This document shows, one piece after another, positions 16,281 through 25,246 of a stretch of DNA of 64,000 nt. Within the stretch, counting starts at the first letter, position 1. Each line of letters begins with the position of its first letter. Location: assembly GCA_030442035.1 (NCBI GenBank), contig JAUJEA010000001.1, positions 1,271,559 to 1,335,558 on the forward strand. Direction: 5' to 3'. A program made the translations under genes and the position numbers. Origin of the DNA: Splendidivirga corallicola. GTDB taxonomy: Bacteria; Bacteroidota; Bacteroidia; Cytophagales; Cyclobacteriaceae. The notes under the pieces were generated by a model. That model saw nothing but the letters and a program-made list of their open reading frames with translations. It did not search any database and was not told the DNA's origin.

Positions 16281-17384
16281 TTAGTAAGCAAGTTTGACAT
16301 TTCCCATATCTGTTATCCTTTTCAAGGCAAGTTTCAAAGCTGCTTCTTGTGTCGTGATATCTTCTTTTTCCGCCTTATTAAGAATATCAAGCGTAATGTT
16401 GTAAATTGTTTCAGCTTTCTGATATACCTTTTCTCTTTTATAGCCGCCTTGATACTCAGCATAACAATTCATGACTCCACCAGCGTTGATCAGAAAATCC
16501 GGTGCATATGTAATACCTCTTTCTATCAACATTCTGCCATGTATTTGCTCATCAGCCAATTGATTATTGGCCGCCCCAGCCACTACTTTACACTTTAAGC
16601 GACTAATGGTATCATCGTTGAGTGTGGCACCCAAAGCACAGGGAGCATAGATATCAACATCCATATCGTAGATGTCTTCCTGTGAAACTACTTTTGCACC
16701 AAATTCCTCGGCTACTTTCTGCAATTTGCTATCGGAGATATCGCTGATAAATACCTCGGCTCCCTCCTTTCTCAGGCGTTCCACCAAATAGGTTCCAACC
16801 TGCCCAACTCCCTGAACAGTAATTTTTTTGTTTTCGAGGTTATCACTTCCATATACTTTCTTCGCAGCTGCCTTCATACCCATATAAGTCCCATAGGCTG
16901 TTACAGGAGAAGGATCTCCACCGCCACCCATCACTTCTGGCAAACCAGTTACATGCTCGGTAGACATGGCCACGTATTCAATATCACTTGTTTTCATATT
17001 GACATCTTCTGCCGTGATGTATTTCCCTCCAAGATCATCTACGAACCTGCCAAATCTTCTAAGTAGTGCCTCAGACTTTATTTTAGCAGCATCCCCAATA
17101 ATAACAGCTTTGCCGCCGCCAAGGTTAAGTCCGGAGATAGCATTTTTAAAGGTCATCCCCCTTGACAGGCGAAGCACATCTCTCAACGCCTCTTCTTCCG
17201 ATGCATAATTCCAAATTCTGGTACCTCCCAAGGAAGGGCCCAGCACCGTATTGTGTATACCAATGATTGCTTTTAATCCGGTTGGTTCGTCATGGCAGAA
17301 CATAACCTGCTCATGGCCCAGCCTTGAAATTTCTTCAAACACTGAAATTTCCTCTGCGCTTTCTATTTCTTTTACCTCAGACAT
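16281..17384 (-). CDS. Leucine (Leu/Phe/Val) dehydrogenase
   Basis: A 367-residue NAD-dependent amino acid dehydrogenase of the Glu/Leu/Phe/Val family, about the usual leucine dehydrogenase length. It deaminates branched-chain amino acids to 2-oxo acids. Visible features: GPSLGGTRIWNY and GMTFKNAISGLNLGGGKAV (catalytic Lys in GGGKAV), ITAEDVNMK, and the NAD-binding VQGVGQVGTYLVERL (about residue 197-211), then GAANNQL and DFLINAGGVMN. The gene is divergent from an ABC exporter and has a good Bacteroidota promoter upstream. Substrate preference (Leu, Val or Phe) cannot be read from sequence. Confidence 0.93.
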   Translation of the reverse strand: MSEVKEIESAEEISVFEEISRLGHEQVMFCHDEPTGLKAIIGIHNTVLGPSLGGTRIWNYASEEEALRDVLRLSRGMTFKNAISGLNLGGGKAVIIGDAAKIKSEALLRRFGRFVDDLGGKYITAEDVNMKTSDIEYVAMSTEHVTGLPEVMGGGGDPSPVTAYGTYMGMKAAAKKVYGSDNLENKKITVQGVGQVGTYLVERLRKEGAEVFISDISDSKLQKVAEEFGAKVVSQEDIYDMDVDIYAPCALGATLNDDTISRLKCKVVAGAANNQLADEQIHGRMLIERGITYAPDFLINAGGVMNCYAEYQGGYKREKVYQKAETIYNITLDILNKAEKEDITTQEAALKLALKRITDMGNVKLAY

Positions 17385-17445
17385 TTCAATCGTTTCGTTA
17401 TCTTTGTGGGTTTATAAATGTTTATTGTTTACTCGAAAAATATCG

Positions 17446-17477
17446 CAAATCTAGTGTTTTTCCGCGAGTATTTCAAT
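17446..17477 (-). promoter_or_regulatory. Bacteroidota-type promoter for leucine dehydrogenase
   Basis: On the minus strand, ATTG (17477-17474), 20 bases, then TAGATTTG (17453-17446) matches the Bacteroidota consensus TTTG-N19-21-TAnnTTTG, with a perfect -7 box. The expected start of transcription is about 17440, giving a leader of about 55 bases before the ATG at 17384. This is the best promoter match I found in the window. Confidence 0.55.
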
Positions 17478-17527
17478 TTTGCAAAAGTAGCAAAACAATT
17501 TAAAAATTAACCCGTTTCTTACCTTTA

Positions 17528-19315
17528 GTGAAAGAACTTAAGCATCTAAACAAATACTTATTTAAGTATAAATATCTCCTTTTATTGGGGACAATTTTCA
17601 TCATCATTTCAAACATTTTTGTCATTATCCCGGCACAAGTGGTCCGATATTCAGTTGATATCATTACCGCCGACGTGTACCTGAATAATATGTTTGACGG
17701 ATTTGATATTCAGGAACATTTTGGAAGTATATTCATTTTCAATATTGTCATCTGTGCGTTGGCCATTTTGGTGATGGCACTCCTCCGGGGAACTTTCCTC
17801 TTTCTGGTCAGGCAAACGGTGATCGTCATGTCAAGGCATATTGAATATGATCTGAAAAACGAAATCTATGCACATTATCAAACGCTTCCATTGAGTTTTT
17901 ACAGGAAAAACAATACCGGTGATCTCATGGCAAGAATTTCAGAAGATGTGAGCAAGGTAAGAATGTACCTGGGTCCGGCAATTATGTACGGCATTAACCT
18001 GATTTCACTGTTTCTTATGGTCATCCCCATTATGTTCCTGGTCAATGCCAAGCTCACACTCTACTCATTGCTGCCACTTCCTATCCTTTCCATTAGTATT
18101 TATTATGTAAGTGACATTATGAACCGAAGGTCTGAGGAGATCCAAAGAAGTTTGTCCGGTTTGTCAACTTATGTTCAGGAAGCCTTTTCCGGTGTTAGGG
18201 TTCTGAAGGCATTTGTCAGAGAAAATAGTTCGGTTCAGGAATTCGCGAAGGAAAGCAGTACGTATAAAGATAAATCATTAAGACTTACTTTTGTTAATGC
18301 CTTATTCTTCCCGCTCATCATGTCATTAATTGGGCTTAGTGTAATCCTTACAATTTTTATTGGAGGGACCCAGGTGATCAATGGTACTATTACCTTTGGG
18401 AATATTGCTGAATTTATCATGTATGTTAATATTTTAACATGGCCTGTAACTGCGCTTGGATGGGTGACCAGTATCATTCAAAGAGCTGAAGCTTCCCAGG
18501 AAAGAATCAACGAATTTCTAAACATCAAGACGGATATTGTTTCCAGACAAAACGTTCAAAAACCAATTCAGGGGAAAATAACCTTTGATGAAGTAGGATT
18601 TGTTTATGAAGATTCTGGTATCGAAGCCCTTGATAAAGTTTCTTTTTCAGTTAACCCAGGTGAATCATTGGCTATCATTGGGACTACCGGATCAGGGAAA
18701 AGTACTGTGGCAAATCTAATACCAAGAATGTTCGATAGCACATCAGGTGCCATTTACATCGATGATGTTGATATTCAGGATTACGATCTTTCCAATCTTA
18801 GAAAGCAGATTGGTTATGTTCCGCAAGATGTTTTTCTTTTCTCAGATACAATCAAAGACAATATTGGTTTTGGAAACGGAAATCTGCCCGAAGAAAAAAT
18901 TGTACAGGCCTCCAAAGATGCCGATCTGTTTGATAATATTTCCCAATTCAAAGATGGCTTTGATACAAGAATTGGTGAAAGAGGCATAAGTCTTTCCGGA
19001 GGTCAAAAACAACGCGTGTCCATAGCCAGGGCATTGGTCCGAGATCCTCAAATACTTATTCTAGACGATTGCCTTTCAGCTGTTGATACCAAGACAGAAA
19101 ATGCTATTCTTAACAGCCTCAAGAAGATTATGATTGGAAAAACATCGATCATTATTTCACACAGGGTTTCTTCAGCCAAACTAGCAGACAAAGTAATTGT
19201 TTTGGACAATGGCCGAATTATAGAGCAGGGCACAAACGAATCGCTACTGGCTTCCAATGGTGTCTATAAAGAACTTTATGACAAGCAGCTCCAGGCTGAT
19301 GAAGTGGAAGAGTAG
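17528..19315 (+). CDS. ABC exporter with degenerate Walker B (MdlA-like half)
   Basis: A 595-residue half-transporter: six-helix membrane domain (about 1-330) and ATPase domain (about 345-590). Walker A is GTTGSGKST (Gly385-Thr393) and the signature is canonical LSGGQ (489-493), but Walker B reads ILDDCLSAVD, with Asp514 where the catalytic Glu should be. That Asp, together with LSAVD, marks the degenerate subunit of heterodimeric exporters (MdlA, TM287, BmrC type). Its likely partner is the convergent transporter ending at 21037, which has the complementary motifs. GTG start at 17528; no better start exists. Divergent from leucine dehydrogenase. Substrate unknown; lipids or drugs are usual for the family. 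Confidence 0.93.
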   Translation: MKELKHLNKYLFKYKYLLLLGTIFIIISNIFVIIPAQVVRYSVDIITADVYLNNMFDGFDIQEHFGSIFIFNIVICALAILVMALLRGTFLFLVRQTVIVMSRHIEYDLKNEIYAHYQTLPLSFYRKNNTGDLMARISEDVSKVRMYLGPAIMYGINLISLFLMVIPIMFLVNAKLTLYSLLPLPILSISIYYVSDIMNRRSEEIQRSLSGLSTYVQEAFSGVRVLKAFVRENSSVQEFAKESSTYKDKSLRLTFVNALFFPLIMSLIGLSVILTIFIGGTQVINGTITFGNIAEFIMYVNILTWPVTALGWVTSIIQRAEASQERINEFLNIKTDIVSRQNVQKPIQGKITFDEVGFVYEDSGIEALDKVSFSVNPGESLAIIGTTGSGKSTVANLIPRMFDSTSGAIYIDDVDIQDYDLSNLRKQIGYVPQDVFLFSDTIKDNIGFGNGNLPEEKIVQASKDADLFDNISQFKDGFDTRIGERGISLSGGQKQRVSIARALVRDPQILILDDCLSAVDTKTENAILNSLKKIMIGKTSIIISHRVSSAKLADKVIVLDNGRIIEQGTNESLLASNGVYKELYDKQLQADEVEE

Positions 19316-19392
19316 CAACAGTAACAGTTCTTAATTTTTAGTTTTGAGTTATGAATTTTGAATTGAACTTCCTGAATCTTTCAGGCTATCAT

Positions 19393-19452
19393 CGATGTCA
19401 GACACCTTCAGTGTGTCAGTACATCTTGTTTGATCGAAGTGGCTGTTGAATT
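19393..19452 (-). repeat. 60-bp hairpin repeat, copy 2
   Basis: Reverse complement of 10466-10525 with four mismatches. The outer stem GATGT (19394-19398) and ACATC (19421-19425) and the inner stem GACAC (19401-19405) and GTGTC (19413-19417) are both kept. It sits between the convergent 3' ends of the ABC gene and the gene at 19467, next to a TTTTGAGTTATGAATTTTGAATTG segment (19341-19364). Confidence 0.6.
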
Positions 19453-19466
19453 TTGAATAGTCTGCC

Positions 19467-19994
19467 TTAATCTTCCACCAAATGAATTACTTCAATGGCA
19501 TGATCTGAAAAATACTTTTCGATGAAGATTGGTTGCAAGTTCAGGTTTTGGGATTGTGCAAAGTCCCGTATTTTTTGATTAATGGTTGAGGGATCAGGTG
19601 TAACAAGGCGATGACCTTCGAAATAGGCTCTGATCACTTTGCTGACCTGAAAAGTTTTAATCTCGAAATTCGGGACATTCAGTTCTGAATCTTTGTCCAC
19701 CATAATCCCTGCAAAGCAATCGATTTCATTATTTTCTTTGTCTACATCCTTGTAGTATAAAATGGCCAATGTCCCTTCCTGTTGCTTCCCTATCACTTCC
19801 TTAGCGCTTAAAAATATGGTTCTCAAAGTATCACTCGTAGCTGAACCTTTGAATGGTTGGCCAACCATCCTAATGTCATTGACCTCCCTGAGGCTCACTT
19901 GCACCTCATTCCAGCCACCCAAATAGGAATACATGAAAATTGCGACCGCACCCAGTATAGTAAGTGAGATAGCAAAAACTATTTTTTTGTTCAT
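19467..19994 (-). CDS. Membrane-anchored protein, possibly with a GyrI-like fold
   Basis: A 175-residue protein with an N-terminal membrane anchor (about 5-27, VFAISLTILGAVAIFMYSYLGG) and a soluble domain (about 30-172). The strand-helix order and phrases such as ILYYKDVDKENNEIDCFAGIMV and FEIKTFQVSKVIRAYFEGH recall GyrI-like effector-binding domains, but no signature makes this certain. ATG at 19994 directly abuts the stop of the gene encoded just upstream (19995), so the two form an operon. Function unknown. Confidence 0.6.
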   Translation of the reverse strand: MNKKIVFAISLTILGAVAIFMYSYLGGWNEVQVSLREVNDIRMVGQPFKGSATSDTLRTIFLSAKEVIGKQQEGTLAILYYKDVDKENNEIDCFAGIMVDKDSELNVPNFEIKTFQVSKVIRAYFEGHRLVTPDPSTINQKIRDFAQSQNLNLQPIFIEKYFSDHAIEVIHLVED

Positions 19995-20663
19995 TTATAA
20001 GAAGAAGTTGTATCGCAGTCCAAGGCCTCCAAAAAACTTAAGCGGGGCACCTTGATTATTAATATCTGCAAAAAAACCAACTTCTGCGAAGGAAGTCAAT
20101 GGCATGGTGGGAATTAAAAATTCAATACCAATAGCAGCCTCAGGACCGTATCCGTTCAAGTCGCTGATAACGCTTCCAATATCTATTTGAACCGGGTTGC
20201 TATTTTCAAATTGATAAATGTACTCTATTTGAAAATATCTATATTGAAATCCTGCGGCCATATACCAATCCAAATTGCTATAACCCGGAACAGAGTAATG
20301 ATATGCTAGTCTGGCTTGAAATGCCATAGACTTATTGGTATTGTGACTAAGATAGGTTACTACTTCCGCATCCACAGGAGGGTTATCTTCAAAAATACGT
20401 TGATTGGCCTGATTGTATAAACTTCCAAAAGTCTTTCCTGCCACCAATTCAAATGCAAACTTCTTGGGTAAATAAAGTTTCATCGTTAAACCATAAGGAT
20501 CGCCCAACTTACCTCCGATCCCAAGGTTTTGGCCCTTACTTCCATCAATGATCGGACAGGCAAATTTTTTGAGTTTCTTACCATTGGTCCTCATTTGGGC
20601 TTGACAAACATTGGCAAGAAGTAACACAACACACAGGGCTGACAGGTATTTCACACTTTTCAT
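19995..20663 (-). CDS. Exported probable outer-membrane beta-barrel protein
   Basis: The ATG at 20663 gives 222 residues starting with a clear signal peptide (MKSVKYLSALCVVLLLANVCQAQ); a longer frame from 20711 would bury that signal, so it is rejected. The mature part has alternating hydrophobic strands with aromatic ends (YGLTMKLYLPKKFAFELVAG, FQYRYFQIEYIYQF) and ends in LGLRYNFFL, a C-terminal aromatic residue pattern of small outer-membrane barrels. No specific family was recognised. It is followed without a gap by the membrane-anchored 175-residue protein. Confidence 0.7.
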   Translation of the reverse strand: MKSVKYLSALCVVLLLANVCQAQMRTNGKKLKKFACPIIDGSKGQNLGIGGKLGDPYGLTMKLYLPKKFAFELVAGKTFGSLYNQANQRIFEDNPPVDAEVVTYLSHNTNKSMAFQARLAYHYSVPGYSNLDWYMAAGFQYRYFQIEYIYQFENSNPVQIDIGSVISDLNGYGPEAAIGIEFLIPTMPLTSFAEVGFFADINNQGAPLKFFGGLGLRYNFFL

Positions 20664-21036
20664 ACGGCACATTTGAATACAAGAAAAATGCAATTTCCCA
20701 GCTTCTGACAAGATTTACTATTAAAAAAAACCTGAATTAGTACTTCAGTATTTTTTGCAGAAAGTATTCTGTCAGGTGATATGATGATAAATTTCCGAAA
20801 AATGTTGAATGATAAATTAATGCCATTTTTTAAAGAATATGATAAAAGCTTTCAGGTATTAGGTATCCGGCTTCAGCCTTTATGATGTTTTTAGCCTGCC
20901 AAAAGATTATCTGATACCAGAAACCTGATAGCTAAGGGCTTACCCTAATGGCATTAAAGATAAACCAGAACAAAAAGAGATTGGTAGGTATCAATGGTAG
21001 ACAATGAACATTTGTCTGTCAATAATCATATTTGGT
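20664..21036. other. Intergenic region with palindromic repeat A
   Basis: This 373-base stretch lies between the barrel-protein start and the 3' end of the second ABC gene. It holds an imperfect palindromic element (20848-20957) and otherwise A+T-rich sequence. I saw no coding frame worth keeping; the frame at 21004-21216 is antisense to the ABC gene. Confidence 0.5.
20848..20957. repeat. Intergenic palindromic element, copy A
   Basis: TTTCAGGTATTAGGTATCCGG near the left end is roughly the inverse of CTGATACCAGAAACCTGATAGC near the right end, so the 110-base unit can fold. A diverged copy in the same orientation lies at 22899-22999, on the other side of the ABC gene, and shares the order CTTCAGGT..., GTTTTTrGyCTG, GATACC...AACCT, rGGCTTA..yTAATG. 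Confidence 0.45.
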
Positions 21037-22800
21037 CTAAACAACCTCCTTGTACTGCATCTTATGAAGTTGTGTATAGTAACCATTCAAGGCGAGCAAC
21101 TCCTCATGTGTTCCTTGCTCTTTGATTTCACCCTTGTCCAGAACAATGATCTTATCAGCCTTCTGGATCGTGGAAAGTCTATGCGCAATTACAATGGCTG
21201 TCCGGTCTTTCATTAGCTTTTCAATGGCTTCCTGGATCATTTCCTCTGTTTCAGTATCAACAGAAGAAGTGGCTTCATCCAACACAATGATCTTCGGGTC
21301 GTATACCATGGCACGAACAAATGAAATTAATTGCCTTTGTCCGACAGACAAGGTACTGCCTCGTTCCATCACGTTGAAATCAAATCCATCCGGAAGCTTT
21401 TTGATAAATCTTTTGGCACCAACTAACGCTGCTGCTTCCTCAATTTTAGCCCTGCTGATCGATGTATCGCCCAGCGTTATGTTATTCGCAACGGAGTCAG
21501 AAAATAGAAACACATCCTGTAGCACAACACCGATATTATTTCGTAAAGCTGAAAGTTCATAATCATGGATGTCTCTTCCATCAACACAAATGCTACCTTT
21601 ATTGATATCATAAAAACGGCTCAGCAGATTGATAATGGAAGATTTGCCTGCACCTGTTGCTCCCACAAGCGCCACCGTTTCTCCTGCCTTTACATCAAAA
21701 GAAATGCCCTTCAGTACATATTCTTCATCATTATACGCAAACCACACGTCCTTAAAGCTGACATCTCCTGTCAAATTATCGGTGCTATAGGTCCCGTCGT
21801 TGGGTATATGATCCTGATTGTCCAATAACTTAAAGATCCTGTCTGAACTTACAATTCCCATTTGCAATGTATTGAACCTGTCAGCAATCATTCGAATCGG
21901 TCTGAAAAACATCTGAATATAGATGATAAACGCAATGATAACTCCAAGTGTGACACCTTCATGCATGACACCTCTTGCACCATACCAGATCAACAATCCA
22001 ATACCCATGGCCTGAATTACTTCCGCAACAGGATAATACACTGCATAGTATAGTACCGAGCGCAAATTAGCTCTTTTGTGTTCACGGTTGATCTCTTTGA
22101 ACTTTTCATATTCACTCTCCTCGCTATTAAATATCTGCACAATGTTCATCCCGGTAATATGTTCCTGCACAAATGAGTTGAGATTGGCTACCGCATTCCG
22201 TACCCTGTTGAAGGCCACTTTCACTTTTTCCTTAAATACATAAGTACTGATCAACAGCAACGGCAATGTTGACAGGCAAACCAAAGTCAATTTCCAATCT
22301 GTCCAAAACATGATTCCGAGGATGAAGACCAGTTGTAACAGATCTCCGATCATGGCTGCCAGTCCCTGACTGAAGACTTCAGAAAGTGTTTCTATATCGG
22401 AAACATTCCTGGTAACTAATCTTCCAATGGGTGTCTTATCGAAAAATTTTAACTTTAAATTGATGAGGTGATCGTACAGTTTGATGCGAATGTCTTTAAT
22501 CACATTTTGTCCCAACCAACCGGACAAATAGGTATGTGAATATTGAACAATGGCTTGAAAAATCAACAATGCAACCATTAAAATGATCATATTGATCAAC
22601 CCATGCATATCTCCGGTAGCGATGTGATTGTCTACAGTTAATTGGATAAGGTACGGCCTGGCAGGGGCAAGCACACCAAGAAATACGGTCAGAAAAATGA
22701 GAAAGTAGAACTTCCCAATATAGGGCTTCACAAAAGTAAAAAGCCTTTTCAGGATATTGAAATCTACTACATTTCCACTTTTAGTATTCGTCTCAGACAT
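21037..22800 (-). CDS. ABC exporter with canonical Walker B and LSVGQ signature (MdlB-like half)
   Basis: A 587-residue half-transporter with a six-helix membrane domain (about 1-330) and an ATPase domain (about 345-585). Walker A is GATGAGKSS (Gly380-Ser388). Walker B IIVLDEATSSVD keeps the catalytic Glu509, but the signature is LSVGQ (484-488) instead of LSGGQ. In heterodimeric exporters the subunit with good Walker B carries this altered signature, because its signature faces the degenerate site of the partner. The convergent ABC gene at 17528 has exactly the opposite combination. The two probably form one exporter despite lying on opposite strands 1.7 kb apart. The gene is flanked by palindromic repeats A and B. 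Confidence 0.93.
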   Translation of the reverse strand: MSETNTKSGNVVDFNILKRLFTFVKPYIGKFYFLIFLTVFLGVLAPARPYLIQLTVDNHIATGDMHGLINMIILMVALLIFQAIVQYSHTYLSGWLGQNVIKDIRIKLYDHLINLKLKFFDKTPIGRLVTRNVSDIETLSEVFSQGLAAMIGDLLQLVFILGIMFWTDWKLTLVCLSTLPLLLISTYVFKEKVKVAFNRVRNAVANLNSFVQEHITGMNIVQIFNSEESEYEKFKEINREHKRANLRSVLYYAVYYPVAEVIQAMGIGLLIWYGARGVMHEGVTLGVIIAFIIYIQMFFRPIRMIADRFNTLQMGIVSSDRIFKLLDNQDHIPNDGTYSTDNLTGDVSFKDVWFAYNDEEYVLKGISFDVKAGETVALVGATGAGKSSIINLLSRFYDINKGSICVDGRDIHDYELSALRNNIGVVLQDVFLFSDSVANNITLGDTSISRAKIEEAAALVGAKRFIKKLPDGFDFNVMERGSTLSVGQRQLISFVRAMVYDPKIIVLDEATSSVDTETEEMIQEAIEKLMKDRTAIVIAHRLSTIQKADKIIVLDKGEIKEQGTHEELLALNGYYTQLHKMQYKEVV

Positions 22801-22898
22801 TCAATTCGCTCTTTGGATCGGACAACCCTTTTATATACGGGAAATTTCCACTTTCAGTCAACTTTTTTAATATTTTATAAATACCATTTAGCCAATAA

Positions 22899-22999
22899 AG
22901 CCTTCAGGTGTCAGATCTCAGCTTTTAGCACGTTTTTGGTCTGTACGAAGATCATCCGATACCTCAAACCTAATACCCAAAGGCTTAACTTAATGTCGT
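22899..22999. repeat. Intergenic palindromic element, copy B
   Basis: A diverged copy (about two thirds identical by eye) of the element at 20848-20957, same orientation, upstream of the MdlB-like ABC gene. Its right end AAGGCTTAACTTAATGTC also resembles 10387-10401. It just precedes the 3' end of the convergent-side methyltransferase gene. Confidence 0.4.
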
Positions 23000-23005
23000 C
23001 TAAAA

Positions 23006-23782
23006 TCATACCTTCTCCATTATGCAAAAAAGATCCAGGCTGTTATCCGGGTCGTCTGAGAGGAGATAATCTTCCTGGTGAATGGAGCTCACCAAACTAT
23101 TGTCAGAACTCTTTAATGAGTTTCTGTTCATTCTATTCAAAATATCGTATGGAATCCTGAGAAGTGCGGCCGGCAGGCGATACTGTAAATTAAAAATATC
23201 AAATCTTGTTATCTTTCTGACCGATTTTTTATTCATTTCATAATACTCCATTACTTTTTCATTTCCTGTTATCCCCTTCATTTCAACATTACCAAAAACA
23301 CTTTTAACAAGGTCGGATAATTCCTGAGCGGTATATTCCCGAATATGCCATGGGTTTCTAGTCAATGTCATTTTAATATTGGGTGTGGTAATCAAAGCTT
23401 TGCCGCCTGGCTTGAGCACTCTATGGATTTCCTCCAAAAAAAGTTTGTCATTCTTTATATGTTCAATAACCTGGAAACTTACTATCCAATCAAACTCATT
23501 GTCTGGTACATTTTCAAAAGGAGGGAATACGGCTTGCTGAAACCGAACCTTTGGATAAGTTTTGCTTAATTTCTGGATTATTTCTTCAATTTTATCGAGT
23601 GCCAGATATTCCTCCGCCAAAGGGGATAAAAGCTCGACTCCTCTTCCCTCTCCACATCCAAGTTCCAATAATTTACCCTTTACATAAGGTTGAGCCAGGT
23701 AATAGGCTCTAAGCAATCTTTGATGTATTGGGTTATCAGATACAATTTTATCGGAAGTAATTTCAGTAGTATAGGTAGCCAT
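23006..23782 (-). CDS. Class I SAM-dependent methyltransferase
   Basis: From the ATG at 23782 the product is 258 residues (MATYTTEITSDKI...); the frame extends 42 bases further but the extra 14 residues are unlike the family. Motif I is LLELGCGEGRGVELL, followed by motif II LALDKIEEI, and a later FDWIVSFQVIEHIKND / LKPGGKALITTPN, the Methyltransf_11 pattern of UbiE-like enzymes. The C-terminal 90 residues are helical and basic. The substrate is not apparent; the VIEH and YEMNKKSVRKITRFDIF portions resemble enzymes acting on lipid-linked or polysaccharide substrates, but that is weak. Divergent from the GWxTD gene. Confidence 0.85.
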   Translation of the reverse strand: MATYTTEITSDKIVSDNPIHQRLLRAYYLAQPYVKGKLLELGCGEGRGVELLSPLAEEYLALDKIEEIIQKLSKTYPKVRFQQAVFPPFENVPDNEFDWIVSFQVIEHIKNDKLFLEEIHRVLKPGGKALITTPNIKMTLTRNPWHIREYTAQELSDLVKSVFGNVEMKGITGNEKVMEYYEMNKKSVRKITRFDIFNLQYRLPAALLRIPYDILNRMNRNSLKSSDNSLVSSIHQEDYLLSDDPDNSLDLFCIMEKV

Positions 23783-24031
23783 AAAATGTTTGTGTATGGA
23801 AGCCAGTACATATAATGATCCCATTATACATTTGAACCCTTATCATTCAACACGGGCAAAATTAATCGAATATAATCAGAAAGGAGATATGAATTATTAA
23901 TAAATAGCAATTGTCAATTTAAGAAAACTACAAGGATTTCAAATCAACTCTGTTTTTTCGTTCCGATCTCTTTTGTTAATTTTATTGGGGAAATATGCTG
24001 TAAAAACTTGAACAACCTTATTCTTTCTCCA

Positions 24032-25246
24032 ATGTTAAAATCTACTTCATTGTTTTTCTTTCTTTTGACAATGACCGTTTCGATCTTGGATGCTCAGGAT
24101 CTTACAAAAGTAAACCTCTCCTATAAGTATGATTCAAAATCTGAAGTACATCTCCAATATGCCTACGCGGCAGATGACGACAAGGCGGTACTTTTCCTGA
24201 AGATCGGTTTGGAAAGAGGTGAAAATGAATTGGAAGATGACTACGAATTAAGCTATAAAACACGCAACAATTATCATGGGAAAGTAAGCTCATCTCAAAT
24301 CATCACAAAGGATCAGTTTTTAAAACGAGAAGACAACCATTTCCATTATCAACTGGATATTCCCTGGACTGGTGAAGGTTTGTTAGTGGAAATTTACATG
24401 CAAAACATAAAGACAAAAAGGCAATTTTTCTTTGATATACCAATAAAGAATGAGCAATCATTCTCTAAAACAGATCTTCTATTCTTTGAGGGTGATCTTC
24501 CGTTATTCACCAGTTATGCAACAACTCAACAGAATCTGACCTTGAAACCACTGCTGAGCACAACGGATAAGGTATACTGTTTTAAGTATGCTTTCGATTT
24601 TACACCGGCGGATTTACCAATGTCTGAGAGAAGAACCGCCAGCAAAAAAAATATGGAGATAGATTCTGTCTTTACGATCAACACCAATCAACCTTTTAAC
24701 CTAAATGATGAAGGCCTTTATTTTTTTCAAAAGGATACAACCAAATTGGAAGGGATGGCTATTAGAATTACCAATGAATATTATCCTAAACTAGCAAGGA
24801 TAGATGATTTGATCAATCCGCTCATCTATATAAGTACGGGATTGGAATTTAAAAGCTTACAAAACGTGACTGATAAAAAGGAAGCATTGGACAGTTATTG
24901 GTGGAAAATGACAAAATCCCGTGACAGGGCAAAAACCATTATTCGAAACTATTACAATCACGTCGAAAAGGCCAATCGCTTGTTTACACACTACAAAGAA
25001 GGTTGGAAGACAGACCAGGGAATGATCTTTATGATATTTGGTCAGCCTGATGAAGTTTATAGAACCGACAATGCCGAAACCTGGATCTTCAATAAAAAAG
25101 AAAATTTTCCAAAACTTAAATTTACCTTTGCCAAAGTAAAAAATTTATTCACCGCTAATCACTATGAATTAGTGCGAAGCAGAAGCTTCGAGAGGTATTG
25201 GTATCAAACGGTAGATTTATGGAGAAAAGGAAGAAAGGGTATATAA
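24032..25246 (+). CDS. GWxTD domain protein
   Basis: The ATG at 24032 gives 404 residues starting with a signal peptide (about 1-21, MLKSTSLFFFLLTMTVSILDAQ); a TTG at 24008 would add eight residues. The first 270 residues are beta-rich repeats and the C-terminal part (about 285-395) is the GWxTD domain, with LDSYWWKMTKSRDRAKTIIR, the motif EGWKTD, and MIFMIFGQPDEVYRTDNAETWIF. The family is specific to Bacteroidota and some related phyla and has no proven function. Its end overlaps the rlmB start by 28 bases. Confidence 0.88.
   Translation: MLKSTSLFFFLLTMTVSILDAQDLTKVNLSYKYDSKSEVHLQYAYAADDDKAVLFLKIGLERGENELEDDYELSYKTRNNYHGKVSSSQIITKDQFLKREDNHFHYQLDIPWTGEGLLVEIYMQNIKTKRQFFFDIPIKNEQSFSKTDLLFFEGDLPLFTSYATTQQNLTLKPLLSTTDKVYCFKYAFDFTPADLPMSERRTASKKNMEIDSVFTINTNQPFNLNDEGLYFFQKDTTKLEGMAIRITNEYYPKLARIDDLINPLIYISTGLEFKSLQNVTDKKEALDSYWWKMTKSRDRAKTIIRNYYNHVEKANRLFTHYKEGWKTDQGMIFMIFGQPDEVYRTDNAETWIFNKKENFPKLKFTFAKVKNLFTANHYELVRSRSFERYWYQTVDLWRKGRKGI

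Noticed and set aside
22642..23160. Plus-strand frame of 172 codons across the ABC start and methyltransferase end
   Set aside because: It crosses the palindromic repeat B and the antisense of two real genes; amino-acid composition is not protein-like.
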